The notes under the pieces were generated by a model. The model did no database searches. It was not told the origin of the DNA and saw nothing but the letters and a program-made list of their open reading frames with translations. The position numbers and the translations under genes are program-made. Below are positions 12,501 to 25,587 of a DNA stretch of 64,000 nucleotides, in pieces. The stretch is taken from the NCBI GenBank assembly GCA_963848825.1, contig CAWKFA010000008.1:682001-746000 (forward strand), given 5' to 3'. The DNA comes from CAVVSQ01 sp963848825 (lineage in GTDB: Bacteria > Planctomycetota > Planctomycetia > Gemmatales > Gemmataceae). Position 1 is the first letter of the stretch. Each line of letters begins with the position of its first letter.

Positions 12501-15500
12501 TCGGTGCCTGCGGGAGGATTACTGGCCGTGAACGTGGGGGGTTGATTGATCGGGGCGACGGTAATCGTCGCGGTCGCCGACGTGGTGCTAAAGGCGGTGC
12601 TGCCGCCGGTGATGCTGGCATCGGCGGTGCCGCCGTCGCCGTTGGTGATCGCGGCGAGGCCGCTGGTTTCATCCCAGGCGAGGAAGGTGAAAGCCGCCGT
12701 GCCGAAATAGCCAGTGCTCGGGACGAAGCGTATCATGTCGCTGCTCGCCACGCCGTTGTTGTTGGCGGCCAGCAGTAGAGCGGAGGTGGTCGAAGCGGCC
12801 ACGTTTTGCCAGGTAGCGCCGGAATTCAAAGAGTATTGCCAGGTGCCATTGGTATTATCGGCGCTCGTGATGGCGATACCGACAGGCGCGGTTTGGGGCG
12901 CGTAGCCGGGCGACGAGGTATTGTCCGGATCGGTAATCCCGGGCGCCGGCGTCAGCCCAGCGACGATGCTATTAACGGATGTGCCCGGGTCGGTGGCCGC
13001 CGTCGTGTCCTGGACGATTGAGGTCAGCGTTGTGGCGGTTCCATTCAACACGGGTGCGTTGTTGGCGAAAGGCTGGAACAAAATGCGGCCCGCGTAGACG
13101 TCCGCCGTGCTTTCGCCGTCGATGCCGTTCTGGTTCTGGTCCATTTCATTGCCGGCCGAGTCGGAGATGTTCGGCCCGAGAGTGACCGAATAAAAGCCGG
13201 GCGCACTCTGCGGCGTGGCAAAGACAATCTCGTAAATATTATGGAGGTTGTTGGCGCCAGGGGGCGTTATGTCGACGACATTGGCGAGCGTTATCTTGGT
13301 CCCGTCCGGCGCGGTAACGCCGGCGATCTTGGCCAGCGTCATCGTTTGCGGGTCAACCGCGCTGCTGAAGGTCACGATGAGGCCCGCGACATTGGTCAGG
13401 CCGGGAGCGCTTGGTCCGGCCGACGTCAGTGCCACCACGTGGGGGCCCTGGGCGGGATTGACATTGAAAGTGGAAAGCGGTGCGTTCGGTGCTACGAGAA
13501 CGTTGGGGTCGAGGCGGATCGCGAAGTCGCCGCTACCGTAGGTGCTCGCGAGGAGCACGTTGAAGCCATTGGCCTGATTGGCGGTGCCAGTCGCCGGGTT
13601 TATATTGCCTTGCGCCAAGCTCAACTGGGTTACCACCGACCCGGGCAGCAGGCCACCATCCTGAGCGGCGTTATCGTTGGCCATGTCGGGATAATAGGTC
13701 CAGTTGGTGCCGTTGTTGAGCGAGCGGAAGACGCCACCGCTGCCGGCGACATAAAGCACGGGATGCGCGGGGCCGGGGGTCACCGCGACGAGGCCGCCGG
13801 CCGAAACCGTAAGGCTAAGCGGGTTGTAACTGCCATTCTGCGCCGTCAGAACAAACGGGCCACCTGGGTTGCCGGTCACCTGGATGATGCCGTTCAAGGC
13901 GGGAATGGTACTGAGATTGGCCTGCAGCGCCGACGCCGTTGTATTAACGTCGAATGGCAATGTGGACGTGGCGGCTACGCCGAGATAGCTGAATGTCGCC
14001 GTTCCCGATCCTGTCAAGGTGACGGTGGCGGGGTCCGTCGCATTGTTCGGTATCGCATACCGCCAGTCCGGAACGATCGAGGTCAAGAACTTGAGTGTGT
14101 TCTGGGTCTGGCCAGGAACATTCAATATTTCACGCGCCAGGGTCGGACTGAAGAGGTTGCCGCTGATCGTGGTCCAGACCGGGTTGGCAATGCTCGAGTC
14201 CGCCATGTAATAAACGCCCTTCAAGGTGACGGCGTAAACGTCATGGCTACCCGGAGTGGGGTTGGGAGCAATAGACATTACCGGCGAGCCGTCGGGGGAG
14301 CCCAGCTTCTTCCAGGGCGTGCCCACGCCGCCGCCAGTCAAGGTGGCGAAGACGTTGCCGTTGAGCGTACCCGCGTACATGAAATTGTCCTGGGATGGGC
14401 TGCCGGTTTGGGGTGCGCCAAAGGCCACGGCATAGGCGTAGCTACCATCCAGGTCGCCCGGGTTGGCGACGGGGAACCACTGAATGCCCGTGCCCGTGGT
14501 GGGTCCCGAAGTTTCGAATAGGCGCCCTTGAATCGAACTGATGAGGATGGCGGACGGATCGATCGGGTTCACCGCGAAACGGCCGAAGAGCAACGAGGGG
14601 TCCTGCGTTTGCGAGGGGAAAAAGAGATTGGGCGGCCACTGCCCGGTGCCGTTCTTCGGATCATCGCCCGCTTGCAAGAGGCCGGTTGTTCGACCGGTCG
14701 GTGACGTGGAGCCACCAAGAGTGACCAGGAAAAAGTCGGTAAAGGTGAACGGCGAGATAACGGTCACGGTATCCGGCGTCGTGTTCTGGTAGGACTGGCC
14801 CGTCCCGGTCTTATCGACGGCCACCCCCGATGAATTGGTATCGGCTATGTGAAACGAAGTGGAAGCAATCCCGCCCGAGAAAACGGTACCGGCTTCATTC
14901 CACACGAGGTTTCCGGTGGAAAGTATGTTCGGACTCGAGATCGGTGAGCCGTTGAATATCGTGGAGGCGTAAAACAAGGCACCGGCAATCTGGGCTGCGA
15001 GAGTGCTGGGCTGAGCGGCCCCATCGGTCATTTGTTCGAGTTGCAAATTGCCGTTGCGTGATCCGGTGACGGCCAAGGCGCTACCGGTCCCGGTGCTCAA
15101 CGTACCGTCCCCGGTATCGACGCCGGTCCAAATACCCTGCAGGTCGCCAAAAATAAGTCGTGACTGGCCGGTGGTCGGGTCTTTGATGGCGACAGAGGTG
15201 AACAAGCCCTGGCTATCACCGATAATGCCCGTGAGGTCGAAGGCCTGGTAGGTTGTCCCGTAGCCAGTGTTGTTGAAAACCTGGATGTTGTCAAATCCCA
15301 GCGTCGAAGGAGTGAGGAAGGGATTGCTCGGATCGCGTTCGAGGCTATAGAAGGGCCCGCGCGGCGCCGGTCCACCGAACTGGGGCAAGTTCAGGACGCC
15401 GGCGGTGTCCAGTCCATAAGGATTGCCAGGCCCCTCCTGGGGAGAATCGACTTTGCTATAAGGCAGCAGAGTAACCCCGCCCGTGGTCCCATATTGTGTC

Positions 15501-18500
15501 AGGCCGCCGTCGTTGGCGTGATTGTTGTAAGCCACCGTCGAGTAAACATCATTGAGCCTGGTGTTATCGACTCTCAGCAGCGTGGAAAATTGGCTGTTGC
15601 CGTTGTTGCCGATATCGCCGCCGAGATAAACAATGTTGGGATTATTAGGATCAACCACCAGACTCATGGTCTCATTGCCCGATACACCGAGAGGATTGTA
15701 GCTGGGCTTGGTGTTGTCATTGGTGATCTCGCCAACGCCGGTATTGAAGGGTAACTGAATCTGAGTCCAATTGTTGCCATAGTCCTTGGTTATGTAGAGA
15801 CCCTGCAAACTGCCTCCATCCGTGGAATTGCCATCCGTGCTGGCGGTGGCCACCAGCGCGTAGAGCCAACCCTCGTAGAGGGTGTCCTTGAGCGGATCGC
15901 CGGTAAGGGCAGGCGCAGCCAGGGCGATGCGACCGTTCGGACCGGTAGGCAGTCCCTTGGGCGCAGTGACGAGGATTTCGGAATTATGGGGGGAATCGCC
16001 GGGTATGCTGTCCATGTTGCCCGGAGCGGCACGCCTTGACCGCCATTCAAGATGCTAAGCGTCGCCGTCCCCGGAGCATTCGTCGTAAAGTAGACTCCCC
16101 CGGGAGTAGCGACCGTATCCCGGAAGCCGGCATACAGGATCTGCAAGTTGCTGGTGTTGCTTTTGCTGTTCAACGAAAATGCCAGATCGGTGGCGTCGCC
16201 GGCTTGAATTTCGGTCCAGGTATTGCCTGAGTCCACGCTGCGCCAGACGCCGCCGACCTGGGCACCTTTATTGGCGAACGCGGCGTAAACAATCACATTG
16301 CCGTTGCTTTGGGCCACCGGATCGACCAGGACTTTGAAGGAAGGCAGGCCCACGAAATCATGTTTGCGCCGGATCGCTGAAGGACAAGGGGTTTCCGGAG
16401 CCATCCACGTTGATGGCGCTATCCAGCAGCACCCAACTTTGGCCGCCATCCATCGAACGCAGAATGCCGACGCCCGCCAGGCCCTGGGCGCCACTACCCG
16501 TGGCGGCAAAAACGATCGACTGGCTCGGATTGTTATTACGGCCAAAGACGGCGAGGCTGCTGGTATTCAAGCTGTTGCCTGGGCCTGTATTGGTCAACGG
16601 TAAATAGGTCGGCCCCATGGGATCGGTGGTCAAAAAGTTTGTAGTTCGCCAAACCCCGCCACTGACGCCACCGACATACACCGTGTTCCCCGAAGGATCG
16701 GAAGGATCGATAGCGATGGCGCCCACTGGCCCGGCAATGTCCGCAGGTGCGATCAACGCCCCCGTCGTCGGGTCCACTTCATTGATGGTCGCCGGTCCCA
16801 CGGGCGTCCAGTTGGCCTGGGACAAGGGATTGGTGGGGTCTTGAATGAACACATTGAAATGGGACGTGAACTGGTCCGCGATCGTTTCACCCAGGCCCGA
16901 GCCGGCGGCGGATTTCAGCAGCGTCAATGTCCAGTTATTCAGGGTTCCGGTGAGGTTCGAGGAACTACTATTGATGACGAGGGTCCAGGCACCAAGCGAT
17001 CCGTGTTGTTTGAACTGCGCTCAGCGGAAACTGGGGGTTGTAGGTGCCATTAATGCCGAGGCCGCCGCCTTGCGTTGCAGCCAACTGGATGGGTGTGGTG
17101 GCCGAATCGCTAAAGGTGGCGTTAGTGAAGTTCGCGTGCGGCAAGGCGCCGGTGGTGCCCACGCCGCTAAACAGCTGGACGGAAGTGCCATCGGGGCCAA
17201 TCAAGGTAGCGGTCAAATCGGCGTCGTGGCCGTGCTGAATGTTCACGGTTACGCTCACGCCCTGGACCAGAAAATCGTTGGCGTTGCTATTGATGTTAAT
17301 TGTGGAGGTGGCTGTGCCTCCCGGTCGTAAGGTTACAGCGCCACTGGACGCCAGGGGCACGGGCTGAGGCGAGCCGTTGCTGGGGTCGCCGCCGCGCAGG
17401 ACGTTCACGCCCGCATTAAAGTTCGTATCTTCCTGGTTCCCGGATGTATCCCGGATGTAGTTGCCATTCACGTCGGCGCCAAAGACCATGGCATAGGTGC
17501 CGCTAACGGTTTGTCGCGGGAAAACCGCTGATCTGGAAGGTTCGTTTGGCCAGCGCCGTGGGTGTTCCTGATGGATTGGCCGTTATCGTGTAAGTGGCAA
17601 TAGTGGCCGGACCAGAGACCACGCCGAGCTGCGCGGGGTTAAGGCTGGCGGCCAGAACGACAGTGAAAGGACCGCCCGTGTTGCCGTTTACGGTCACGCT
17701 GCCGGGGCTCGTCAGGCCGGGAATGGAGGCGAGGTAGGTTTGTAACTGGGAGGCCGTGGTTGCGGCTGTATAAGCGAACGTCGACGGGCTCGCTTGCTGG
17801 CCCTTGTACGCCATGACCACTGAACCGGTCGAGCCAAAAGTTATGGTCGCCGGCGGTACAATGGCGCCGGTAGGTCCTGTGAAACTCACGATATTGGCCG
17901 GCGTGAAACTGCCCGGCTGAATGTCGCGGTCGAAGGTTACCACGACCGAGCTGCCGGATACGTTGAAAAACTCATTGGTTTCAACCGCCATGCTCCAACC
18001 GCTCAGAATACCCGTGTTACCTGCAACGGTATCCGCGATTTGCAAGGTCCAGACGCCGTTCGGAGACTTACCGATAAGGCGCGCTCAAGGGCGCCGCGGG
18101 TGCGATATCCGGGCCGGTGCCCAGAATCGTGCCGATGCCGACGACGGTGGCGGACGTGGCGCTCAAACCCGTATCGCTAAAGGTCGCGATTCCCGAGGTG
18201 AGCGTATTGGTAGCGAGGGGAACCCTGGTTCCGTCCGGCGCCACTAACACGAGTTGCAGGTCTGACAAGAGTGAATGGGAAAGCTGGACGGTGACTTTCA
18301 GCTTGCTGATGACCTGTCCGGGAGCAACGCCGGCGACCGCGATCGTGGAATTGAGAAGGCCGGCCGACGCTGCCGATAGATTGTTCAGAGATGCTGGACC
18401 GGATTTAACCGTGAGCAGATCAGGGTTGAGCCCATTCGCGAAGCTGACGATAAAGCTGCCGCTGGCGCCGGGCGCAACGGTCACGCTGCCGGGCGCGGAC

Positions 18501-21500
18501 AGGCCCGAAATGCCGCTCAGATTGGCCTGCAATTGAGAAGCCGTGGTTGTGCCCACCACGAAGGGGAAGGCCGCGCCGCTCGCCGTATTATAGGTGAAGA
18601 CAATCGACCCCGAATTGGCCGTGAAATCGACTTCATTGCCCGTGTTGAGGCGCACGGCATCCGGAATCGCCAGGCTCACCTGGCCGGGGTTCACGCTCAT
18701 TAGCGCGGGCCCGGAAGCGACCGTAAGCAACGCAGCGCGGGCGCCGCCGCCGAAGGTGATAGTAAACGGCCCACCCAGGCCGCCGCTTACGGCGGTGTTT
18801 CCGGGCCCCCCGAGGCCGGGGAGGGTGGCGAGGTACGCTTGCACCGCGGCCGCGGTGGTCGTCGCCAAATCAAATGGAAGTGGAACTGAACTCGCAGCCC
18901 CGTTATAGGCCAACGTCACTTTGCCCGACGTCGCGTTGAAACTAAGGTTATCCGCGCCAGGCATGGTCAGTGAGACCGGCCCGGAGATGACACTGAGCTG
19001 GGTAGGATCGAGGCCGCCCGCCAGGCTTATGGTGAAGGACCCTCCAAGCCCGCCTGTTACCGTGACGTTGCCAAGCGCCGCCAGGGCCGGAATCGTTTTT
19101 AAATAAGTTTGCACCATGGCCGGCGTGGTGGATGTCGCCGTGTAGTTGAAGAGACCAGCGCTGACGCCGTTATAGGCCAGGTTCAGCGTTCCCGAGACAT
19201 CGGTAAAGGCCAGGACGACGGGTGTGGCCGAATAGGTCATGTCGACCGCGTGGGGACCGGGAATAATCAACGGCAACGTCGCCTGGTTGTAAGGAAGCTT
19301 GAAGGGGATGCCGTTGACCGGGGCGGGAATGGAATAGGTGTCGCCCGGGTCAATGAGATCGCCGGCGATACCGTTGCCAATCTGATCACTGAAGTTGCCG
19401 GAACTAGAACCCGGCGGAGATATTTGCGCTGCTCCGGAGACAACCGTCAGAGAGTTTGGATCCAGGCCTGGAGCAAAGGTAAGGAAAAATGGTCCGCCCG
19501 TAGTAACGCCCCCGTTACCGGTCGAGCCCTGCAATTGCACGGCGTCGATCTCTTCCCACGTCGTGAGATTGGTGTTGGTATTCACATAGATCTTGACACC
19601 CTTGACCTGGTAAGCCGTGGCCGGGAAGGAGAGAATCAAGTCGCCCGGAGCATTTGGCGGCGTGGTGTCGGGACCGGTGAAGACGGTGTGGTAAACGCCG
19701 TTGGTATCCAAAAGATCAACTTGCGTGACGAAACCATTGCCATCCGTTTCCCGAATATCGACGCCCGTGGCGAAAACAGGGGTTTTGAAGCCTACGGTCA
19801 AAAACTCCTGCGAACCATTCTCGGGGAGCGGGGCCCAGGCGGTGGCCAAATCTCCGTAGCCGGCCGTGTTCGGCGCTCCCGTGGCCTGGAGGCCGGACCA
19901 AAGCGTGGTGGAGTATTGCGAGCTAAAGCCGATCACCGAGCTGGCGTACTGGTTCAAAACGCTGCTGGATGCCGCGGCCACGGTTACGGCGCCGGCCGAG
20001 GTCAGTCCGGGAAGACTGGTGAGATATTTCTGAAACTGTGCGGCGGTCGTCGCGGGCGAGAACGCGAAGGCGGCGGGCGTACCGGTCTTACCGTTGTAGG
20101 TCAACGTCGTGCTGCCGGAGGGGGCGGTGAAGGAAACAACGCTCGTGTTCAGATCGACAGGCGTCGCGGTTTGCACGGTGATCGACCAGCTCACCAGCGT
20201 GGCGGCGGTCGGCGCTCGGGCGGGTGTCGTAAAGGGGTCGCCCGGATCTTGATTGGAGATTAGCAGTGTCCAGGTGCTGCTGGTGCCGCTGGTGTTGGGG
20301 TCGGCGCCAATGAAGGCATTCAACGATTGAACTGGGCGATAAACACCGCTGAAGGGCGCGTTGCCAGTGGTGATCGACTGCGCCGCCGTGCTGGCGAACG
20401 TCGTTTGCAGATAATTTCCCAGCCCATTGGGGCTCGCGTAAAGGAAAGTCGTGCCCAGGGTGGGAGAGGTCGTGATGGCAGTCAACTCAATCGAGGTGCC
20501 GTTGGGGCCGATCAGGGTCATCACGATGTCCTGGGGGACAGGGTGATCAAGCGTGACGGTGACCGTCATTTTGCGCACGAGTTGACCGAGCGGTACCCCG
20601 CCTAGCACGAGGGAAGAAGAATTGGTAGTTCCGAACGTGTTACTGTAAATCGAGGGAATAGAGAGGTTCACCTGGCTGGGAGGCGCCGAAGCGGTTACGA
20701 CGACGGCCCCCCTGGCGGGGTTCGGATCGAGAATCGCTGGATTGCCGGTGAATGGGTTGGTGATCGTCGGGGACACGGACCGGATGCGGTCACGCACGAA
20801 GGGGCTAATCGCATAACTGTAGGAGCCGACCGCGCTTTGCGGCATGATGTTGATTTGAAATTGGGTCGCTCCCAGCAGCCCGCTTTGATCCACAATGGTT
20901 ACTTTTCCGGTCGTCTTGGCCAGTGTCAAGCCCGTGGGTTGACTCAAGACGACGGAAAAAGTGAGATCACCGGTCACGGAGGAATTACCGATCACCGGTA
21001 CGCTGATGTAGGCAATGGTTTGCCCCGCCGCGAAAGTCAAACTGGTCGATTCGCCGGTATATTGATTGGCTGCGGTGGTGGCCGTGCCATCGGCAGTAGC
21101 ATACTGCACAATTTCGCCGCCCAGCGCGGGCGCGGACAAAATAACGGGAATAACCGCATTCACGGAACCGTAAAAGCCCTTGTTGAGAATGGCGTCGCCA
21201 ATGCTCACGGACGGCGCAACGGTCGGATTGACGATTTGTCCCGTAGCGGTAAAGCGGTTCACGGTCACTGCGAACGGTGCTCCGACATTGACGGTGAAGG
21301 ACTGGTCCTTATGTGCCGCCGAACTGCCGATAATGGGCACCGCGATGTTGGCGCTAGTTTGGCCGGCGGGAATGACAACGAAGCCTGTGTAGGATAGCGG
21401 CAACGGGTTGACGACGGGGTCCGTCGTCCCGACCGTAAGAAGGGCGGCCTGCAAGTTGTTGACCAGTGTGATATTAAAATCGCCACCCTGGCCGGACACA

Positions 21501-24500
21501 GTGACGTTGCCCGCGAGCGCTGGAATCGTGCTTAAAATGGCCTGCAGATCGCCAGCGGTGGTGGTGGCGCTGTCAAAGACAAGAGGCGTGGCGGCGACGC
21601 CGTTGTAGCTAAAGGTGACCGTGCCGGCGGCGGCGGTGACGATCACCGACGCCGTGTTGGCCTGAAAATCAATGCCGGCGTGGGCCGCGGAGCCATCGAT
21701 CGCTGTGCCATCCGCCGTCGAGAATTGCACGATTTCGGAGGTCAATTGCGGTTGCGAGAGGATAATGGGAAAGAGCATGTTCATAACGACGCCCTGGACA
21801 CCGCGGGCGAGTATGCCATCGCCCACGGACAGGGTTGGCGTCCTCGCGAGGCCCGGCGCGTCTTCCATGTTGAGCGGCACGACCGAAGTGATCTGGCTAC
21901 TAAGGTCCTGGAAAGTCCCCGTTAAAGATGTTGGGCTTTGATACTTGAGGGTGACCTGGCCCGGCGTGAAAGTAGACGGATCGACAGCCCTGTCGAAGGT
22001 GACCGTAAACCCGGTTAACTGGCGGGTGCCGTCGGCAGTGAACGTGTTGTTGTAAATGCCCGCTGTCTGCGTGCTGTTGTAGCTGCCCGTCGAGCCATCC
22101 TGGAGAATGGGGCCCATGTCGCTACTGATAATACGCGGCCCCGTGGGGATCGTTACCGTGGCTGTCCAGATATTGGCTGCGATATTCGTGCCCGGCTGCG
22201 GAGCAGGGTTCCCGTTGGCGACGTCCAGGCTGTTCAGGTTGCTGGTGAATATGGGAAACACATGGCCGTTAACCACGGCGAGCCCCTGCCGGTCACCAAA
22301 GCCTCCGTTGGGTTCCACCAGGTTGCCAGCCAGGCCCGGATTGCCAGGGATTGGTTCGGTGACGACCGTTTGCCCGGTGATGGCATCGGTGGTATTGGCC
22401 GGCGTATTGAGAGCAATCGCGGGCGTGAAGGTCTTGCCGCCGTCGTTGCTGACGGTGAGCGAATCAATCAGGCGAACGCGGGAAGGATCGTAACGGCCAT
22501 CATAATAGGTCACCACCAGATTGCCTGTGCTTGAATCGACCGCCAAGGCGGGGTTAAATTGGGCCCGATCGCCCTCGGAAAAGCCGTCGGTGGGAAGGTC
22601 GTTATTGATGCGCGTGGGAGTTGCTATCGAGAGGGCCGAGGTCGACGAAGCTGGCGCGCCGTTCCATGTCTGGCCATCGTCGCTGGACGTCAAGAGGAAG
22701 ATGTCGGTGTCATCTTTGACGCTGTTCAGGCCATTGTAAATGCCGATGCCCGTGTAAGCCACGTAAAACTGACCCTGATAGGGACTGAACGACCCCAGGG
22801 TGTTATCCACGGCAATGGAGATTCCTGGTCCGACGCCGCCTGGGGATACCGAGGACCCGAAGCCATAGTTACCGTTGGGTGAGCCATTCACGAGTTCATA
22901 GGAGGACGTAGGCTTGGTTTGTGCCTGGATCGGCAGGAGGAGGGGCAAGCCGAATGGCGACACGGCCGCCGGCTTAAAATTGCCCGCGGTCTGCCCCGTG
23001 ATGTTGATGGCCGCGCCAACTAATTCGAGATTGGGTGTCGTCGTGCCGCTGCCGCCGGTAGCGGGCGGGGCATTGGCTGTGATCGTCAGTGTCCAGGTGC
23101 CAATCATTTGGAGGCGCGTCAAGCCAGCAAACACAGTATTTAGCGAGACGCCGCCAGCGGGTCTGAAGTCGCCGATAAATGGAGTCGCCGCGCTGCCGTC
23201 GGTAATCGGCCGCTCGGCGGTATCGTCGAAGACCGTTGCGATGCCCGGGGGCGTGAGCCCGGTGGGATTGCCCAACAAGGAATAGCCGTTCAACTGATCG
23301 CTACTGACGTTCATGACGCCCATGTTTACCGTGGGCGACTTCAACGCGTTGGCCGGTGTCTTGGTAAAAGCCGTGCCTGTAGTGGGATCGACACCACTGG
23401 CGAACAGTGTGGCAGTCTTCACATTATTGGGACTACTCAAAGAGACCGTAAACGCACTCACGTCGGGCGCGATGATGCTGAGGTCCACGGTCAAAGTGTC
23501 GAGCAGCGCTATATTGGCGTTCAAGTTGGCATTTGTGACGGTGAATGTGAAGGGGGTGGCCACCGGAGTGAATGGCGCGGTCCCGGAAGGAGTCGCGATA
23601 TTACCCGGTGCGCCGGTGAAAGTATAGGTGTCCGCGGCTGCCGCGGCATTCGAGTCAACGCCGGCGGTAGGCTGGCTCAGGGCGAGGTCAATGCCGCCGC
23701 TAGTGGCCTTGGTGGGAAGCGCATTCCATTCGAAAACCACCTGGCCGCCGGGAGTAACCGGGGGATTGATGGTGACCGTATTCGTGACCGAACTGTAAAC
23801 GATAAAGGTGGCACTCGTTGCCAGGTTGGGATTGTTTGTAAAGAGTCCAAAATTGAAGGTCGTCGGTGAAAAGGTGACCAGGAAAGGTCCGCCCGTGGTG
23901 CCAGTCACGGTGACATTGCCGGTCAAGGCCGGAATGGCGTTGAGATTGGCGAAGACTTGCGCCGTCGTGGTGGCTGGTGAAAGATTGAGGGGTGGCGCCA
24001 GCGTGCCTTCATAATCGAAACCGGCAGCCACCGATTTGCCGCTGCCCTGGGTAAACACGATTTGGGGGCTGGCCGCGTCGACGGCCGCGACTGTGGTTGG
24101 ATTCGTCCAGTCAATGCCGCCGTCCGGAGACACGACGGTGCGGATGGCGTTCGCACTAACGCCCTTTGGCGGCGACGAATAATTGGTGTTCCATGCGATA
24201 TAGACGCCCTTTGGCACCAGGCCCGATGGGTTGACGATGAGCGGGGACAAACCGTAAGGAGTGACGGTACTGTTATGGCTTGGGTCGGGAACGAGGTCGG
24301 CCAGTGTGTCGGTCTGAGTGACGCCCGTTTGTGGGTCCGTGTATGAGGGGACGTTGTTGTCGATGCCAATGGTGGCATTGTAGATCGGGTCGCCGTCCTT
24401 GCCGTTGTCGTTGAGCCAGGTATACAAAACCTCATTGGCAATCGTCGGTTTCGAAATAACCGTGCCGGAGGGGAGACCTAACAAGGACGTTGGCGGCACC

Positions 24501-25129
24501 AAAGGCACATTTGTGCCGCTAAAATTGAATTTGTTGAGTACCAGCGCGCCGTTGGTCGAGCCGTCGGCGGAGCTCTGGATGTCGAGGATGTAAAAGCTTT
24601 CCGTCCGATCGAAGGCGACGCTCGCGGAAGACACCAGGGCGTAGGGGGTGGGATTTGTCGGGTAGGCGTTTTTGTTATCGGGCACGTTTAAATTCGGATC
24701 GTCCAGATTCGGATACGCGTTTAAATATCCCTTTTGTTTCGCGTTGGTGAAGTCGCCGCTGGCCTTGTTCATGAAATTGGTCCAGGCCTGGCCGCCGTCG
24801 ATGGAATAATAGCCTACCAGCGCGTCGCCATTGGTCGCCACGACCACAACCTTGAGCGGATTCATGGGATCGACAGCGACCTGAGGATTCATGCCACCGG
24901 CTTCCTGGCCCGCGGCCCCCAGGCCGGGTAGGGTCGAGCCAAGCGAGGTTTGGTTGTTGGCAAGGGGTATGGGCAAGTTCGAGATCGGCAACGCGGTGAC
25001 CGCGGTCGCTAGCAGCGTGCGATCCTCGAGCACTTCCAAATTCATACGGCTGTTGTGCTTGTTGCGGATTGGCTTGGTATGCGGTCGGGATAACGACCGT
25101 AACCAACGCGCCAGATTAAAGAACGGCAT
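6530..25129 (-). CDS. Giant multidomain exported protein, about 6,200 residues (eight frameshifts)
   Basis: One gene that appears as nine consecutive open frames. The domain order joins sensibly across each break. It starts with the LEDR-type motif MNLEVLEDRTLL (residues 29-40). A BNR/sialidase-like propeller follows, then P-domain-like blocks (about 23580-23060, 20665-20230, 18345-17985, 17330-16930) and two Calx-beta domains (about 21840-21290 and 21220-20880). A discoidin-like domain lies at 19960-19515 and a sortilin/BNR-type propeller at 16870-13660. Next are 13 cadherin/VCBS-like repeats (12548-8101), then four WYFI-PNG-type modules to the C-terminus. Eight copies of an ~80-residue module are scattered in the first half. 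Frame breaks lie near 18077, 17505, 17010, 16388, 16025, 12015, 11480 and 10780. At 18077 one extra C explains the break and restores PLSALIGKSPNGVWTL. The start at 25129 has GAGG eight bases upstream. No catalytic triad was seen. Likely a surface or matrix protein. Confidence 0.8.
8101..12548 (-). repeat. Array of 13 cadherin/VCBS-like repeats inside the giant gene
   Basis: The unit is about 342 bases (114 residues). A typical unit opens with NQPPTFTLAGNPAAVNENAG, passes GLTFTTAPAIDVHTGTLTYQ, and closes with SSTQSFTITV. Eleven units follow this consensus. The first and last units are a different type: both begin N(Q)xPxFTASNPP, contain SLFSxxPA(V/I)D and end with a GG-D-TSA-Q-FTI stretch. 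Three of the gene's frameshifts fall in this array (near 10780, 11480 and 12015). Confidence 0.85.
13790..24030 (-). repeat. Eight dispersed copies of an ~80-residue YNG / ATTxxxLQ / GGPF module in the giant gene
   Basis: Approximate positions: 13790-14020, 17597-17840, 18390-18620, 18700-18940, 18973-19205, 19430-20125 (split), 21395-21660 and 23805-24030. The consensus is a SG-x(5)-YNG start, then ATTxAxxLQxYLxxIPGL, then GxVTVxGxxGGPF, then a hydrophobic strand and a LxVxSG end. Several copies interrupt recognisable domains. The copy at 19430-20125 is itself interrupted by a discoidin-like domain. Confidence 0.7.
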
Positions 25130-25587
25130 CGATGACCTCTTCGGAGAGTTTATAAAGCGTCGGATTTTTCAATTCAGAAGTTTGAAAATCACCAATCTTC
25201 TTGACGGCCTAGGTCGTAGGCAGGCAATCGCAGAGCTGGGTTGCTCTGTGGACATCTGTTTAAGATGAACCAACTAAAGAGCCTATTCGAAATCAAAAAC
25301 GGCGCATTGTCAAGTAAAAAGCGTTACCTTTCATATAGTTAACTCAATCGGCAAACTCGGATCCTTGGTTTTTTGGTCTCGAAAACGCCAAGGAATGGGC
25401 TGCGGCGCACCTTGTGGTACCAAAACTAGACGATACTACTCGCTGACCGTAACGATGTTTCATTTTTTTTCGCCTTTTCCGGCTATGACGAATGGCTGGG
25501 TTGTTCCCTTCCGGACGCGCGGATGCAGCGCAGCTGGCATCTTGATTCGTCTGGCCCCTGTCGATGCAAAACCAAAAGGAGCGTTCC
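25130..25587. other. Divergent intergenic region between the giant gene and the transpeptidase homologue
   Basis: 458 bases, more AT-rich than its surroundings. It holds the candidate promoter of the giant gene (next entry). A T-rich stretch at 25449-25470 lies upstream of the plus-strand gene. Apart from these I see no conserved gene or structure in it. Confidence 0.5.
25285..25313 (-). promoter_or_regulatory. Candidate promoter of the giant gene
   Basis: On the minus strand TTGACA (25313-25308) is followed by a 17-base spacer and a weak -10 box TCGAAT (25290-25285). It implies a leader of about 150 bases before the start at 25129. The -35 box matches those of the other LEDR-type genes. Confidence 0.35.

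Noticed and set aside
13790..24030. The nested modules as inteins
   Set aside because: No Cys/Ser/Thr splice start, no block B TxxH and no terminal His-Asn; copies are far too short and occur in tandem.
6530..25129. The broken frames as decayed pseudogenes
   Set aside because: Apart from single frame changes, domains show no internal stops or decay, and the same kind of break occurs in housekeeping genes such as zwf and pilT.
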